Part shown: positions 31,961 through 42,131 of the stretch, one piece after another | Position numbering within the stretch: position 1 is the first letter of the stretch | How the letters are laid out: the number at the start of each line of letters is the position of its first letter | Source: Nannocystis sp. | Lineage (GTDB): Bacteria; Myxococcota_A; Polyangia; Nannocystales; Nannocystaceae | Assembly: GCF_016714285.1 (NCBI RefSeq) | Contig: NZ_JADJNN010000001.1 | Location: 496,001 to 560,000, forward strand | Length of the DNA: 64,000 nucleotides | Direction of reading: 5' to 3' | Translations under genes and position numbers: made by a program | The notes under the pieces: model-generated | Databases searched by the model: none | What the model was told of the DNA's origin: nothing | The model's input: the letters and a program-made list of their open reading frames with translations, nothing else

Positions 31961-32025
31961 GGCGGCGATCGTCGGCGCGTGGCGAGGCCCGTGCGAGCAA
32001 TTGCAGGCGGCGATCGTCGGCGCGT
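31961..32025. repeat. Direct repeat in a divergent promoter region
   Basis: The 20-mer GGCGGCGATCGTCGGCGCGT occurs at 31961-31980 and again at 32006-32025 (45-bp period). It lies between the lipoprotein gene (31942, minus) and the Rieske oxygenase (plus), in a ~200-bp stretch with no other feature. It may be an operator pair. Confidence 0.6.
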
Positions 32026-32149
32026 GCGCGCGGTCGGGCGCGACTTCGTCGGCGCGGGCGGAGCGGCGCGGCGAGGCAGGAAGTCGGCGAGCTGGGTGGC
32101 CATCGGCATGATCCGATGTATCAAACCGTGCATCGAAACGGAGGCGAGC

Positions 32150-33094
32150 TTGTTCCCGAGAGACCACTGGTACGCGATCGTTGATTCGCGGGAGCTGCGG
32201 CGAGGCAAGGTGATCGGGGCGCGGCGTCTCGGGGTCGACCTCGCGATCTGGCGCGACGAGGCCGGGCAGGTGCACGCGACGGCGGACCGCTGTCCCCACC
32301 GCGGGGCCTCGTTGAGCCTCGGGCGGGTGCGGGGCGGCTGCGTGGAGTGCCCGTTCCACGGGTTTCGCTTCGACGGCGCGGGGCGCTGCGTGGCGGCGCC
32401 GTGCAACGGGGACGAGGCGCCGCGCCACCTCGACGTGCAGGCGCAGGTGCTCCGCGAGGCGCACGAATTCGTGTGGCTGTGGTGGGGCGAGCCGCGGGCG
32501 AGCTACCCCGAGCTGCCGTGGTTCCCGGAGCTCGACGCCGCGTACGTGCACGCCGGGCTCATGGCGATCGAGGCGCCGATCGACTGGATGCGCGCGGTGG
32601 AGAACCAGCTCGACTGGGCCCACCTGCCCTTCGTCCACCGCACGACGATCGGGGTCGGCGTGGCGCCGGCGATGGAGGTCGGGGCCGCGGTCGAGGGCGA
32701 CCGGCTCGACACCTGGCAGGCCAACCGCGTGCGGCCAGACGGGACGCCGGAGCTCAAGATCTCGCTCGTCTTTCCCAACATCTGGATCAACCCCTTCGGC
32801 GGGCGCTGGCAGACGGGGATGATCGCGTTCGTGCCGATCGAGGCCGGGCGCTCGCGCCTGTACGTGCGGACCTACCAGCGGCGCCTGGGGATCCCGGGGC
32901 TGGCGGGGCTGGTGTCGCGGGTGATGAACCAGTTCAACAAGATCATCCTGGGTCAGGACATCCGGGTGGTGCGGAGTCAGCCGCAGGCGCCGACGCACGA
33001 GCTGAAGGATGAGCGCCTGGTGCAGTCGGACCTGGCGATCGCCCTGTTTCGCAAGGAGCTGCGGCGACGGCTGTCTCAGGCTGTCTCAGGCTGA
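32150..33094 (+). CDS. Rieske non-haem iron oxygenase, alpha-subunit type
   Basis: About 314 residues from TTG 32150, which has a good GGAGG five bases upstream and gives the family-typical start (L/M)FPRDHWY; an ATG at 32108 would add 14 atypical residues. The Rieske [2Fe-2S] motif is CPHRGASLSLG...CPFHG (Cys-x-His, 16-18 residues, Cys-x2-His). The mononuclear-iron motif is ENQLDWAHLPFVH (Asp, two His). The length and single-domain pattern fit the VanA/caffeine-demethylase-like monooxygenases rather than the large aromatic dioxygenases. A reductase partner is not nearby. Its 3' end overlaps the MNIO gene's 3' end by 9 bp on the opposite strand, within a duplicated CTGTCTCAGG. Confidence 0.9.
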   Translation: MFPRDHWYAIVDSRELRRGKVIGARRLGVDLAIWRDEAGQVHATADRCPHRGASLSLGRVRGGCVECPFHGFRFDGAGRCVAAPCNGDEAPRHLDVQAQVLREAHEFVWLWWGEPRASYPELPWFPELDAAYVHAGLMAIEAPIDWMRAVENQLDWAHLPFVHRTTIGVGVAPAMEVGAAVEGDRLDTWQANRVRPDGTPELKISLVFPNIWINPFGGRWQTGMIAFVPIEAGRSRLYVRTYQRRLGIPGLAGLVSRVMNQFNKIILGQDIRVVRSQPQAPTHELKDERLVQSDLAIALFRKELRRRLSQAVSG

Positions 33095-34327
33095 GAAGCC
33101 GCGGTAGAGGGCGGCCTCGTCCTGGGGGAAGGCGGCGGACGGGGCGACGCTGTGGTGGTAGCGACGGAAGCGGTCGGCGAAGCCGGCGGGGTCGCGCTCG
33201 AAGTGCTCGTGGGCCGCGGGGTCGCCGTGTTGCAGGCGCTCGAAGCGGAGGCGGGCGATCAGCAGGGCGGCGAGGCGCAGGCCCGGCTGATCGATGGTGT
33301 GTAACGTGGGGTCGTCGCTCGCGGCGAGCGCGGCGAGCGGGTCGTCGGCGCCGAGGATCGCGGCGAGGCGACGCTCGTGCGTGAGGGCGGCGGCGCGGTC
33401 CTCGGGGGCGATCGCGGCGGTCGGGGTGGAGCGTGTGGGCGGGGTGCCGGGGCGGTGGAGTCGCTGCACGAGCCGCCTGGCGCGGCGCAGCTCGGCTTGC
33501 ATGACGAGCTCGTCGCCGGGGCCGAGGCTGTCGTCCATGCGCTCGACGATCACCGCGCGCAGGCCGGGGCAGCGCGGGAGGACGCGCTCGAACAGCTGCC
33601 ACACGGGCTCGGGGACGTGATCGTCGTGGCTGTCGAGGCGGCGCGGCGGGCCCGGGAACCATGCGGGGTCGGTGGTGCTGCCGCCCGAGAGGTGGATCTC
33701 GAGCACGCGATCGAGATCGAGGCGGGCGAGGTAGGCGCCCGGGTCGAGGCCGAGGTTCTCGGCCATGGTGTGGAGGTTGTGGAGGTCGAGCAGGAGGTGG
33801 TGATCGCCGCCGACGCAGCGGCGCACGAAGTCGGGCTCGCTCTGCGGGTCGCCGATCGTGAAGTAGAAGGCGGTGTTCTCGAGGCCCACGCAGGGGACGA
33901 CGCGCTGCATGTCGGCCAGGCTGGCGCGGACGATCGCCACGCTGGTCGCGGTCATCGGCAGGCCGATCGGGAGGGCGAGCTCGTGGTCGGCGAGCACGCT
34001 GGCGCCGAGGTGATCGGTGTACCAGCGGTAGGAGAAGCGCTGCTGATCGGCGGCGAGGCGATCGAGCCAGCGCTGGCGTCGCGCGGGGCCGCCGGCGCTG
34101 CCGGGCGAGAGGCCGACGCCGTGGGCGATGAACGGGAGCGTGTGGCGGGCGGCGAGCGCGAGGAAGCGGGCGTGGTAGCCGTTGGCCCGCAGCTCGCCGC
34201 GTGGATCGAGGTACCAGGTGGTCTCGGGCGCGACCTCGAGGACGTCGACCTCGCGCTCGAGCAGCGGGGCGACGCGCTCGAGGTAGTCGAGGTTCGGGTG
34301 GAGGGCGAGGCCGATCGCGGGGGTCAT
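33086..34327 (-). CDS. MNIO-family (DUF692) enzyme with C-terminal extension
   Basis: 413 residues from ATG 34327. It is a TIM-barrel of the MbnB/TglH family, multinuclear non-haem iron oxidative enzymes that modify cysteines and other residues of ribosomal peptides. Visible family segments are GLALHPNLDYLE, LEVAPETTW, FIAHGVGLSPGS, GLENTAFYF, LLDLHNLHTMA, LEIHLSGG and DSHDDHVPEPVWQLFE. The last ~120 residues are extra, including FERDPAGFADRFRRYHH. They could be a fused version of the substrate-handling partner these enzymes normally use (inference). The start overlaps the stop of the Tat-exported protein gene by 4 bp (ATGA), so the two are translationally coupled. That makes the Tat protein the first candidate substrate. 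Confidence 0.88.
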   Translation of the reverse strand: MTPAIGLALHPNLDYLERVAPLLEREVDVLEVAPETTWYLDPRGELRANGYHARFLALAARHTLPFIAHGVGLSPGSAGGPARRQRWLDRLAADQQRFSYRWYTDHLGASVLADHELALPIGLPMTATSVAIVRASLADMQRVVPCVGLENTAFYFTIGDPQSEPDFVRRCVGGDHHLLLDLHNLHTMAENLGLDPGAYLARLDLDRVLEIHLSGGSTTDPAWFPGPPRRLDSHDDHVPEPVWQLFERVLPRCPGLRAVIVERMDDSLGPGDELVMQAELRRARRLVQRLHRPGTPPTRSTPTAAIAPEDRAAALTHERRLAAILGADDPLAALAASDDPTLHTIDQPGLRLAALLIARLRFERLQHGDPAAHEHFERDPAGFADRFRRYHHSVAPSAAFPQDEAALYRGFSA

Positions 34328-35217
34328 CGGCCGGTGTAGAACTTGAGGAAGCGGGCGCTGCGGGGGTTGGTGTGGCCCATGCCGCACATGATGCCGCCGC
34401 GGCTGTCGGGCTCGCCCTCGACCTCGACGCCGCAGCCGGTGGCGCGGGCCCAGGGGGCGCCGTCGATCGGGCGATCGCAGAGGCGGGCGCGCACGGCCGC
34501 GGCGAGCAGGGCGTGGAGGTGGAAGCGGGTCTGGAGGTCGGGGCCGCGGGCGGCGAGCAGGGCGGTGGCGGGGGCGCGAGCGACGTCGCCGGGCTGGAGC
34601 TCGCCGAGGCTGTCTGGCAATTGCTCGAGGCGCTGCAGGTCGGCGGGCGGGAGGCTGGCGCGCTCGCTGCAGGCCTGGGCGACCAGGCGCGGGCCGTCGG
34701 CCTCGCGGGCGATCAGGCCGGCGAGGGCGGCGATGCGGGCGTCGATGCGGGCGTCGACGCTGACGTCGTCGGACCACGGGTCGTGCTCGGTGAACACGAT
34801 GAGGCCGTCGATGGCGCGGGGCGGCTGATCGGGCGCGAGCACGACCATCCAGGGCTCGCGCTCGCCGGCCGCGAGCTGCAGGTCGGCGGGGCGGCGACAG
34901 ACGACGTCGAAGCAGGCGAGCGGGGCGAGCTGCTCGTCGCTGCCGGCGTTGAGCAGCTCGCCGAAGGCGTGGCCGCGGCGGTACTGCTCCTCGCTGGCGC
35001 TCGGGATGACGAACACGAGCTGGGGCTTGCCGGGGCTGGCACGGCCCGGGCGACAGTCGTGCGGGTCGCTCTGCTCCGGGCCGAGGCCGAGACCGGCGAG
35101 GTCGTGCGGCTCGGGGCAGGTGCCGTGATCGAGGTTGAAGCTGCGCGACAGCCACATGGGCAGGGTGGTCGCGCCGGCACCGAGAGTGATCGCGCCGAGG
35201 AATCTGCGTCGCTGCAT
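34324..35217 (-). CDS. Tat-exported cysteine-containing protein coupled to the MNIO enzyme
   Basis: 297 residues with a twin-arginine signal at the very start (RRRFLGAITLGAGATTLPMW). The mature part has about eight cysteines scattered through it, including a CFDVVC pair, and a distinctive end, ATGCGVEVEG...GGIMCGMGH, followed by RFLKFYTGR. No enzyme family is recognised. The central segment RPADLQLAAGEREPWMVVLAPDQPPRAIDG with VFTEHDPWSDD could be a substrate-binding fold. Tat export implies folding, and possibly modification or cofactor loading, before secretion. This fits modification by the coupled MNIO enzyme (inference). The upstream 190 bp hold no gene. Confidence 0.75.
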   Translation of the reverse strand: MQRRRFLGAITLGAGATTLPMWLSRSFNLDHGTCPEPHDLAGLGLGPEQSDPHDCRPGRASPGKPQLVFVIPSASEEQYRRGHAFGELLNAGSDEQLAPLACFDVVCRRPADLQLAAGEREPWMVVLAPDQPPRAIDGLIVFTEHDPWSDDVSVDARIDARIAALAGLIAREADGPRLVAQACSERASLPPADLQRLEQLPDSLGELQPGDVARAPATALLAARGPDLQTRFHLHALLAAAVRARLCDRPIDGAPWARATGCGVEVEGEPDSRGGIMCGMGHTNPRSARFLKFYTGR

Positions 35218-35410
35218 GGAGCGGGGAGACAGCGGTGGGGTCCGAAGGTTCCGCGGTTTTTCTGCGCTGGTGAGGCGCGCGATCGCGGCGGGCCGGTCTC
35301 TGTCCTCGGCTCGCCAGAATGCCCGACAGCGGCCGCTACCCGCCGCAGATCCGGGGGCGGATGGGCGCGCGCGTGGGTGATGGTCGGGTGCCAGGGCTGC
35401 CGAGCGGGGC

Positions 35411-36985
<1,575 letters not shown>

Positions 36986-37070
36986 GGCGAGGGCGACCGT
37001 ATGCGGTGTCGCCGCGGCGAACAAGGGCGCCGCCGCGGTGATGACGGGCGGTAGGTCACGCGATCAAGGG

Positions 37071-37165
37071 CTGTCTCTTGGGACAGATCAGCAGGTGTTG
37101 CGGCCTGTCCTTGGGGACAGGCCGCGGGGCGCGTCGCTCGCTCGGGGGCTGGCTTTGGGGCCAGA
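37071..37165. repeat. Palindromic elements downstream of the DPF-repeat gene
   Basis: CTGTCTCTTGGGACAG (37071-37086), CCTGTCCTTGGGGACAGG (37104-37121) and a G-type TGGCTTTGGGGCCA near 37151. They lie in the ~190 bp between the DPF-repeat gene stop (37175) and the start of the dehydrogenase gene (36985). Confidence 0.8.
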
Positions 37166-37174
37166 TCGGGCGTC

Positions 37175-37714
37175 TCAGCGGTGCAAGGGCAGGGCCCAGG
37201 GGTCGACCAGGTCCGCGGAGCCGGCGGTCGTGCGTGGCTGGATCGGGGCGCGGCGTTCGTGGGTGGGGCGCGGGCTGGCCCACGGGTCCCGGAGGTCCTG
37301 GGCGCCGGGCGCCGGCGGTGGCTCGCTGGCGGGGCGCTGGACGAAGGGGTCGCGCAGGCCGGGCTGGGCGGACGGGGCAGGGGTGGCGCCGCGGTCGGTG
37401 GCGGCGAAGGGGTCGAGCAGCTCGCCGCGGGGCGCTGCGCCACGCTCTGGATGTGCCAGCGGCTGGTCCGCGAAGGGGTCGCGCAGCTCGCCGCGGGGCG
37501 CTTCGCCACGCTCTGGAGGTGGGTCCAGCGGCTGGTCCGCGAAGGGGTTGCGCAGCTCGCCGCGGGGCGCCGCGGGGGCCGGGCTGGGGTCGCTGGCGAA
37601 GGGGTCCTTGAGGGCAGGTCGGGCCGGGGCGGCGCCGACGACGACGACGGGGGTCGCCAGCACGAGGCCCACCAGGCCAAGCAGGAGTGATGCGCGGAGC
37701 ACTTCAGCCACCAT
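37175..37714 (-). CDS. Exported Pro-rich DPF/DPW-repeat protein
   Basis: 179 residues from ATG 37714. A signal peptide (RASLLLGLVGLVLATPVVVVGAA) precedes a disordered mature protein. The mature part is built of about seven repeats of the type (L)(R/K)(D/N)PFA, several inside a longer APRGELRDPFADQPL unit. The DNA of the three longest units is nearly identical (37430-37570), so expansion is recent. The last units change to DPW. No domain is recognised. The evenly spaced aromatic motifs could bind a partner or the outer-membrane surface (inference). It lies upstream of the dehydrogenase gene in the same direction but is separated by palindromes. Confidence 0.65.
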   Translation of the reverse strand: MVAEVLRASLLLGLVGLVLATPVVVVGAAPARPALKDPFASDPSPAPAAPRGELRNPFADQPLDPPPERGEAPRGELRDPFADQPLAHPERGAAPRGELLDPFAATDRGATPAPSAQPGLRDPFVQRPASEPPPAPGAQDLRDPWASPRPTHERRAPIQPRTTAGSADLVDPWALPLHR

Positions 37715-37810
37715 ACAGGGGCTGGCGATCGGGTCAAGCGGGCGGACCGCCACGCCGCAGGTCGGGGTATGCGAACGGCGACCCATGGCCAGGTCGATGT
37801 CGGTTGTGAT

Positions 37811-39763
37811 TCAGAGGCGGGCGGCCGCGGTGAGGGAGCGCGGGTCGGTGAGCTTGCCGGTCACGGCCGAGGCCGCGGCCACGGCCGGCGAGACGAGGTA
37901 GACCGGGCCGGGGGCGCCCATGCGGCGGTCGAAGTTGCGGTTGGTGGTGCTGGCGGTGGTCTCGCCGTCGAGCGGGATGCCGGGGCCGTTGCCGATGCAG
38001 GAGCCGCAGCCGGGCGCGGTGACGACGCAGCCGAGCTCGCGGAAGAGGGCGAGCAGGCCCTCGCGCTCGGCGTCGGCGCTGACCTCGGCGCTCGAGGGGG
38101 TGACGGTGACGCGGACGCCGGTGGCGACGGTGCGGCCGCGGAGCACGTCGGCGGCGGCGCGGAGGTCGGCGAGCGAGCCGCCGGTGCAGGAGGCGATGAC
38201 GACGTTGTGGATCGGGGTGCCGACGGCGTCGGCGAGGGGCTGGCGGTTGCGCGAATCGCCGGGGGTGGCGACGGTCAGCGGGACCTCGGCGAGGTCGACC
38301 TCGATGGTGCGGACGTAGCTGGCGTCGGCGTCGGGCCAGATCATCATTCGCTCGATGGCTGCGGGCTCAAGGCCGCGTTTTTGTTGCAGGAAGTCGCGCA
38401 GGGGCTGACACGGTTCGACGATGCCGGTCATGAGGCCGCCCTCGACGGTCATGTTGGTGAGGACGCTGAGCTCGTCGACGTTCCACTGGTCGAGGCCGGG
38501 GCCGCCGATCTGAATGACGCAGGTGTCGGTGGGGGACTCGCGCCAGTGCTCCTCGCGGAAGTAGGGGTCGCCGATGAGGTGGAGGATGAGGTCCTTGGGG
38601 GTGACGATCCCGCGGGCGTCGCCGCGGACGAGGATCCGGACCGTCTTGGGGACGGTGACGGGGATCAGGCCGGTGCGCAGGGCGAAGCTCATCGCGGTCG
38701 AGCCGACCCCGAAGGCGAAGGCATTGAGGACGCCAGCGGTGGGGGTGTGGGAGTCGGTGAGGACGATGATCGTGCCGGGGAGGGCGTACTCCTCGACGAC
38801 GATGCGGTGGCAGACGCCGGCCTGGTACTTCTGGCCGGGGCCGTGGACGCGGATGCCGTTCTTCTCGCAGGCGACGATCATCTCGTCACGCAGCTGGCGG
38901 GCCGAGCTGAGGCGCTGGGACTTGACGCGCAGCGGCACGGTGGGCTGGTCGATGAGGACGAAGTGGTCCTCGAAGGCGGCGGCGAGGTCGGGGTTCTTGA
39001 CCGGGGTGTTGCCCCACTCCTGCTCGTAGAGGGCCATCACCATGCCGCCGGTGTACTCGTGGAAGCCGCGGAAGCCGACCTCGCAGAGGACCTGATCGCC
39101 GGGGGCGACGGCGGCGACGCCGAAGGGCTTGCCGAAGCCGGTCCAGGTGCGGGCGGCGACGATCTTCTCGGTGCAGTTGAGGGGGCGGGCGGGGGCGTCG
39201 GTGCGGTAGGTGGGGTGGAGCTCGCCGGCCAGGAGGCGGGTGCCGTAGCGGAGCAGGCCGCCGTTGGCGACGACGGCGCGGAAGAACTCGGGGAGCTCGC
39301 CAGCGAGGCCGGCGAGGTCGAGATCCTCGCCACCACGGAGGCGGTCGACGACGCTCAAGTCCGTGGTGAAGGGGAGGCCGCTATACACCATGTTTTCTTG
39401 GAAAATTCGCTGGAAGGACCGGGCCACCACGAGCTCGATGCCGGCGCCCTGATGGGCGACGACCGCGACCTCGCGGCTGCTGCCGGAGCCGTAGGCGTCG
39501 CCGCCGACGACGACCTGGAAGCCGCCGTTCTTGACGCTGTCCTTGGCGATCACCTCCTTGAAGTTCTCGAGGAAGTAGGGGCCCAGGATGTTGCCGGTGT
39601 AGCCGAGGGTGCAGGCGGCGCCGGAGATCATGCCGTCGGTGTTGACGGCGAAGTTCAGGGGTGGGGCGGCGCTGGCGGGGATCTCGAGGTCCTTGCCGGC
39701 GAGCTGGGCGCGCAGCAATTCGGGGTCGTCAGTGAGCCAGAGGATCCGTCCGCGGAGCTTCAT
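37811..39763 (-). CDS. Aconitase-family hydratase with small (swivel) domain first
   Basis: 650 residues from ATG 39763. It belongs to the aconitase/3-isopropylmalate dehydratase superfamily, but with domain order reversed: the swivel (LeuD-like) domain is N-terminal (GYTGNILGPYFLENF, GDAYGSGSSREVAVVAHQ, LVVARSFQRIF). The LeuC-like part follows (LTDSHTPTAGVLNAFAFGVGSTAM). The three [4Fe-4S] cysteines are present in SCTGGSLADL and GCGSCIGNGPG. It would isomerise a hydroxy-diacid such as citrate, homocitrate or isopropylmalate. No leuA, leuB or TCA genes are adjacent, so the substrate is uncertain. It diverges from the methyltransferase-like lipoprotein gene across a repeat-containing promoter. 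Confidence 0.88.
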   Translation of the reverse strand: MKLRGRILWLTDDPELLRAQLAGKDLEIPASAAPPLNFAVNTDGMISGAACTLGYTGNILGPYFLENFKEVIAKDSVKNGGFQVVVGGDAYGSGSSREVAVVAHQGAGIELVVARSFQRIFQENMVYSGLPFTTDLSVVDRLRGGEDLDLAGLAGELPEFFRAVVANGGLLRYGTRLLAGELHPTYRTDAPARPLNCTEKIVAARTWTGFGKPFGVAAVAPGDQVLCEVGFRGFHEYTGGMVMALYEQEWGNTPVKNPDLAAAFEDHFVLIDQPTVPLRVKSQRLSSARQLRDEMIVACEKNGIRVHGPGQKYQAGVCHRIVVEEYALPGTIIVLTDSHTPTAGVLNAFAFGVGSTAMSFALRTGLIPVTVPKTVRILVRGDARGIVTPKDLILHLIGDPYFREEHWRESPTDTCVIQIGGPGLDQWNVDELSVLTNMTVEGGLMTGIVEPCQPLRDFLQQKRGLEPAAIERMMIWPDADASYVRTIEVDLAEVPLTVATPGDSRNRQPLADAVGTPIHNVVIASCTGGSLADLRAAADVLRGRTVATGVRVTVTPSSAEVSADAEREGLLALFRELGCVVTAPGCGSCIGNGPGIPLDGETTASTTNRNFDRRMGAPGPVYLVSPAVAAASAVTGKLTDPRSLTAAARL

Positions 39764-39843
39764 CGGAGTCGGAGGGTGCACCGGCGCGCGCCACCCCACA
39801 AGGCCAGAAGCGGGATCGCGGCGGCGGTCGCGGGTGGTGTTTG

Positions 39844-39921
39844 TCACCCGTGGCGGCGGTGGTCCGGGGTGGTGTTGTCACCCGTGGCGGCGGACGATGA
39901 AATGTCACCCGTCGCGGCGGT
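39844..39921. repeat. Tandem 17-mer repeats in a divergent promoter region
   Basis: GTCACCCGTGGCGGCGG at 39844-39860 and 39878-39894, with a variant (GTCACCCGTCGCGGCGG) at 39905-39921; spacing 34 and 27 bp. It lies between the aconitase-like gene (minus, from 39763) and the lipoprotein gene (plus, from 39970). Candidate regulator-binding array. Confidence 0.7.
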
Positions 39922-39969
39922 CCTGCGCGGGGCCGGTCGAGGTCGCGCGTCGTGCTATGGTCCGCGCCG

Positions 39970-40896
39970 ATGTTGTCCCAGCGCATGATCCTGTCCCTCT
40001 CCGTGGCCGCTTTGTTGGCCGTCTCCGGCTGCAACAAGAAGGCCGACGCGCCGCCGCAGGAGCCGCAGACGGAGGCGCCTGGCGGGGCGAGCTTGCCGGC
40101 CTCGGATCCGGCGGCCCAGGCGGTGGCGGCGGCCGATCCGGCGACGGTGGCGGGGCTCAAGGCGGTGCTGGCGGGGGACCACCGCTCGCCCGACAACAAG
40201 GCGCGCGACGCCTACCGCCACCCGCAGGAGATGCTGCTGTTCTTCGGGCTGCGCCCGGACGCGACGGTGGTCGAGCTGTGGCCGGGCGGCAACGGCTGGT
40301 TCACCGAGGTGCTGGCGCCGTTCCTGCGTGAGCGCGGCAAGCTGATCGCCACCAACTTCGACATCACCGGGCCGGCGGACTCGTACCAGACCAAGAACGG
40401 CAACAAGTTCCTGGCCAAGCTGGCGGCGGACCCGGGGCGCTACGACAAGGTCGAGGTCGTGACGGTGAAGGACACCAAGGCGCTGACGCTCGGGCCGGAT
40501 GGCTCGGCGGACCTGGTGGTGACCTTCCGGAACACCCACGGCTGGGTCGAGGACGGCATCGAGGCGGACATCTACGCGGCGGTGTTCAAGGTGCTCAAGT
40601 CCGGCGGGGTGTTCGGCGTGGAGCAGCACCGGGCCAAGGCCGGTCCGGTGGCGGACGCGAAGAAGCAGGCCGAGACCGGGTACCTGCCGGAGGACTGGGT
40701 GATCGCGCGGGTCGAGGCGGCGGGCTTCAAGCTGGCGGCGAAGTCCGAGGTGAACGCGAACCCGAAGGACACCAAGGACTACGAGAAGGGCGTGTGGGCG
40801 CTGCCACCGGCGCTGCAGAACGGCGAGACGGACAAGGCGAAGTATCAGGCGATCGGGGAGAGCGATCGCATGACGCTGAAGTTCGTGAAGCCCTGA
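39970..40896 (+). CDS. Methyltransferase-like lipoprotein (COG4798 type)
   Basis: 308 residues from ATG 39970. A clear lipoprotein signal is present: MILSLSVAALLAVSGC, with Cys as lipid site. After an Ala/Pro-rich linker the domain resembles the 'predicted methyltransferase' family often found as exported proteins. Motifs are RHPQEMLLFFGLRPDATVVELWPGGNGWFTEVLAPFL (motif I is WPGGNGW rather than the classic GxGxG), DLVVTFRNTHGW, VLKSGGVFGVEQHRA, and a C-terminal LKFVKP. An extracytoplasmic SAM-dependent methyltransferase would lack SAM, so the activity may differ from the name (inference). Followed by a hairpin at 40910-40941. Confidence 0.82.
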   Translation: MLSQRMILSLSVAALLAVSGCNKKADAPPQEPQTEAPGGASLPASDPAAQAVAAADPATVAGLKAVLAGDHRSPDNKARDAYRHPQEMLLFFGLRPDATVVELWPGGNGWFTEVLAPFLRERGKLIATNFDITGPADSYQTKNGNKFLAKLAADPGRYDKVEVVTVKDTKALTLGPDGSADLVVTFRNTHGWVEDGIEADIYAAVFKVLKSGGVFGVEQHRAKAGPVADAKKQAETGYLPEDWVIARVEAAGFKLAAKSEVNANPKDTKDYEKGVWALPPALQNGETDKAKYQAIGESDRMTLKFVKP

Positions 40897-40909
40897 GCTC
40901 GCGGAGCGC

Positions 40910-40941
40910 CGACGGCGGTCGCTAGCGCAGCGACGCCGTCG
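40910..40941. terminator. Hairpin between convergent genes
   Basis: Inverted repeat CGACGGCGGTCGCT / AGCGACGCCGTCG with a 5-nt loop and one bulge, just after the stop at 40896 and before the convergent stop at 40970. There is no T-run, so it may act as a bidirectional barrier or RNA-stabilising hairpin rather than a textbook terminator. Confidence 0.55.
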
Positions 40942-40969
40942 ACGAGCGATCAGGACCAGGCCGCGAACT

Positions 40970-42115
<1,146 letters not shown>

Positions 42116-42131
42116 GGGCTGGCTCCCTGGC

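Noticed and set aside
31040..32149. A 684-residue version of the Rieske protein starting at 31040
   Set aside because: The extra 370 residues are the antisense of the lipoprotein gene; the family start (FPRDHWY) and a GGAGG site support 32150.
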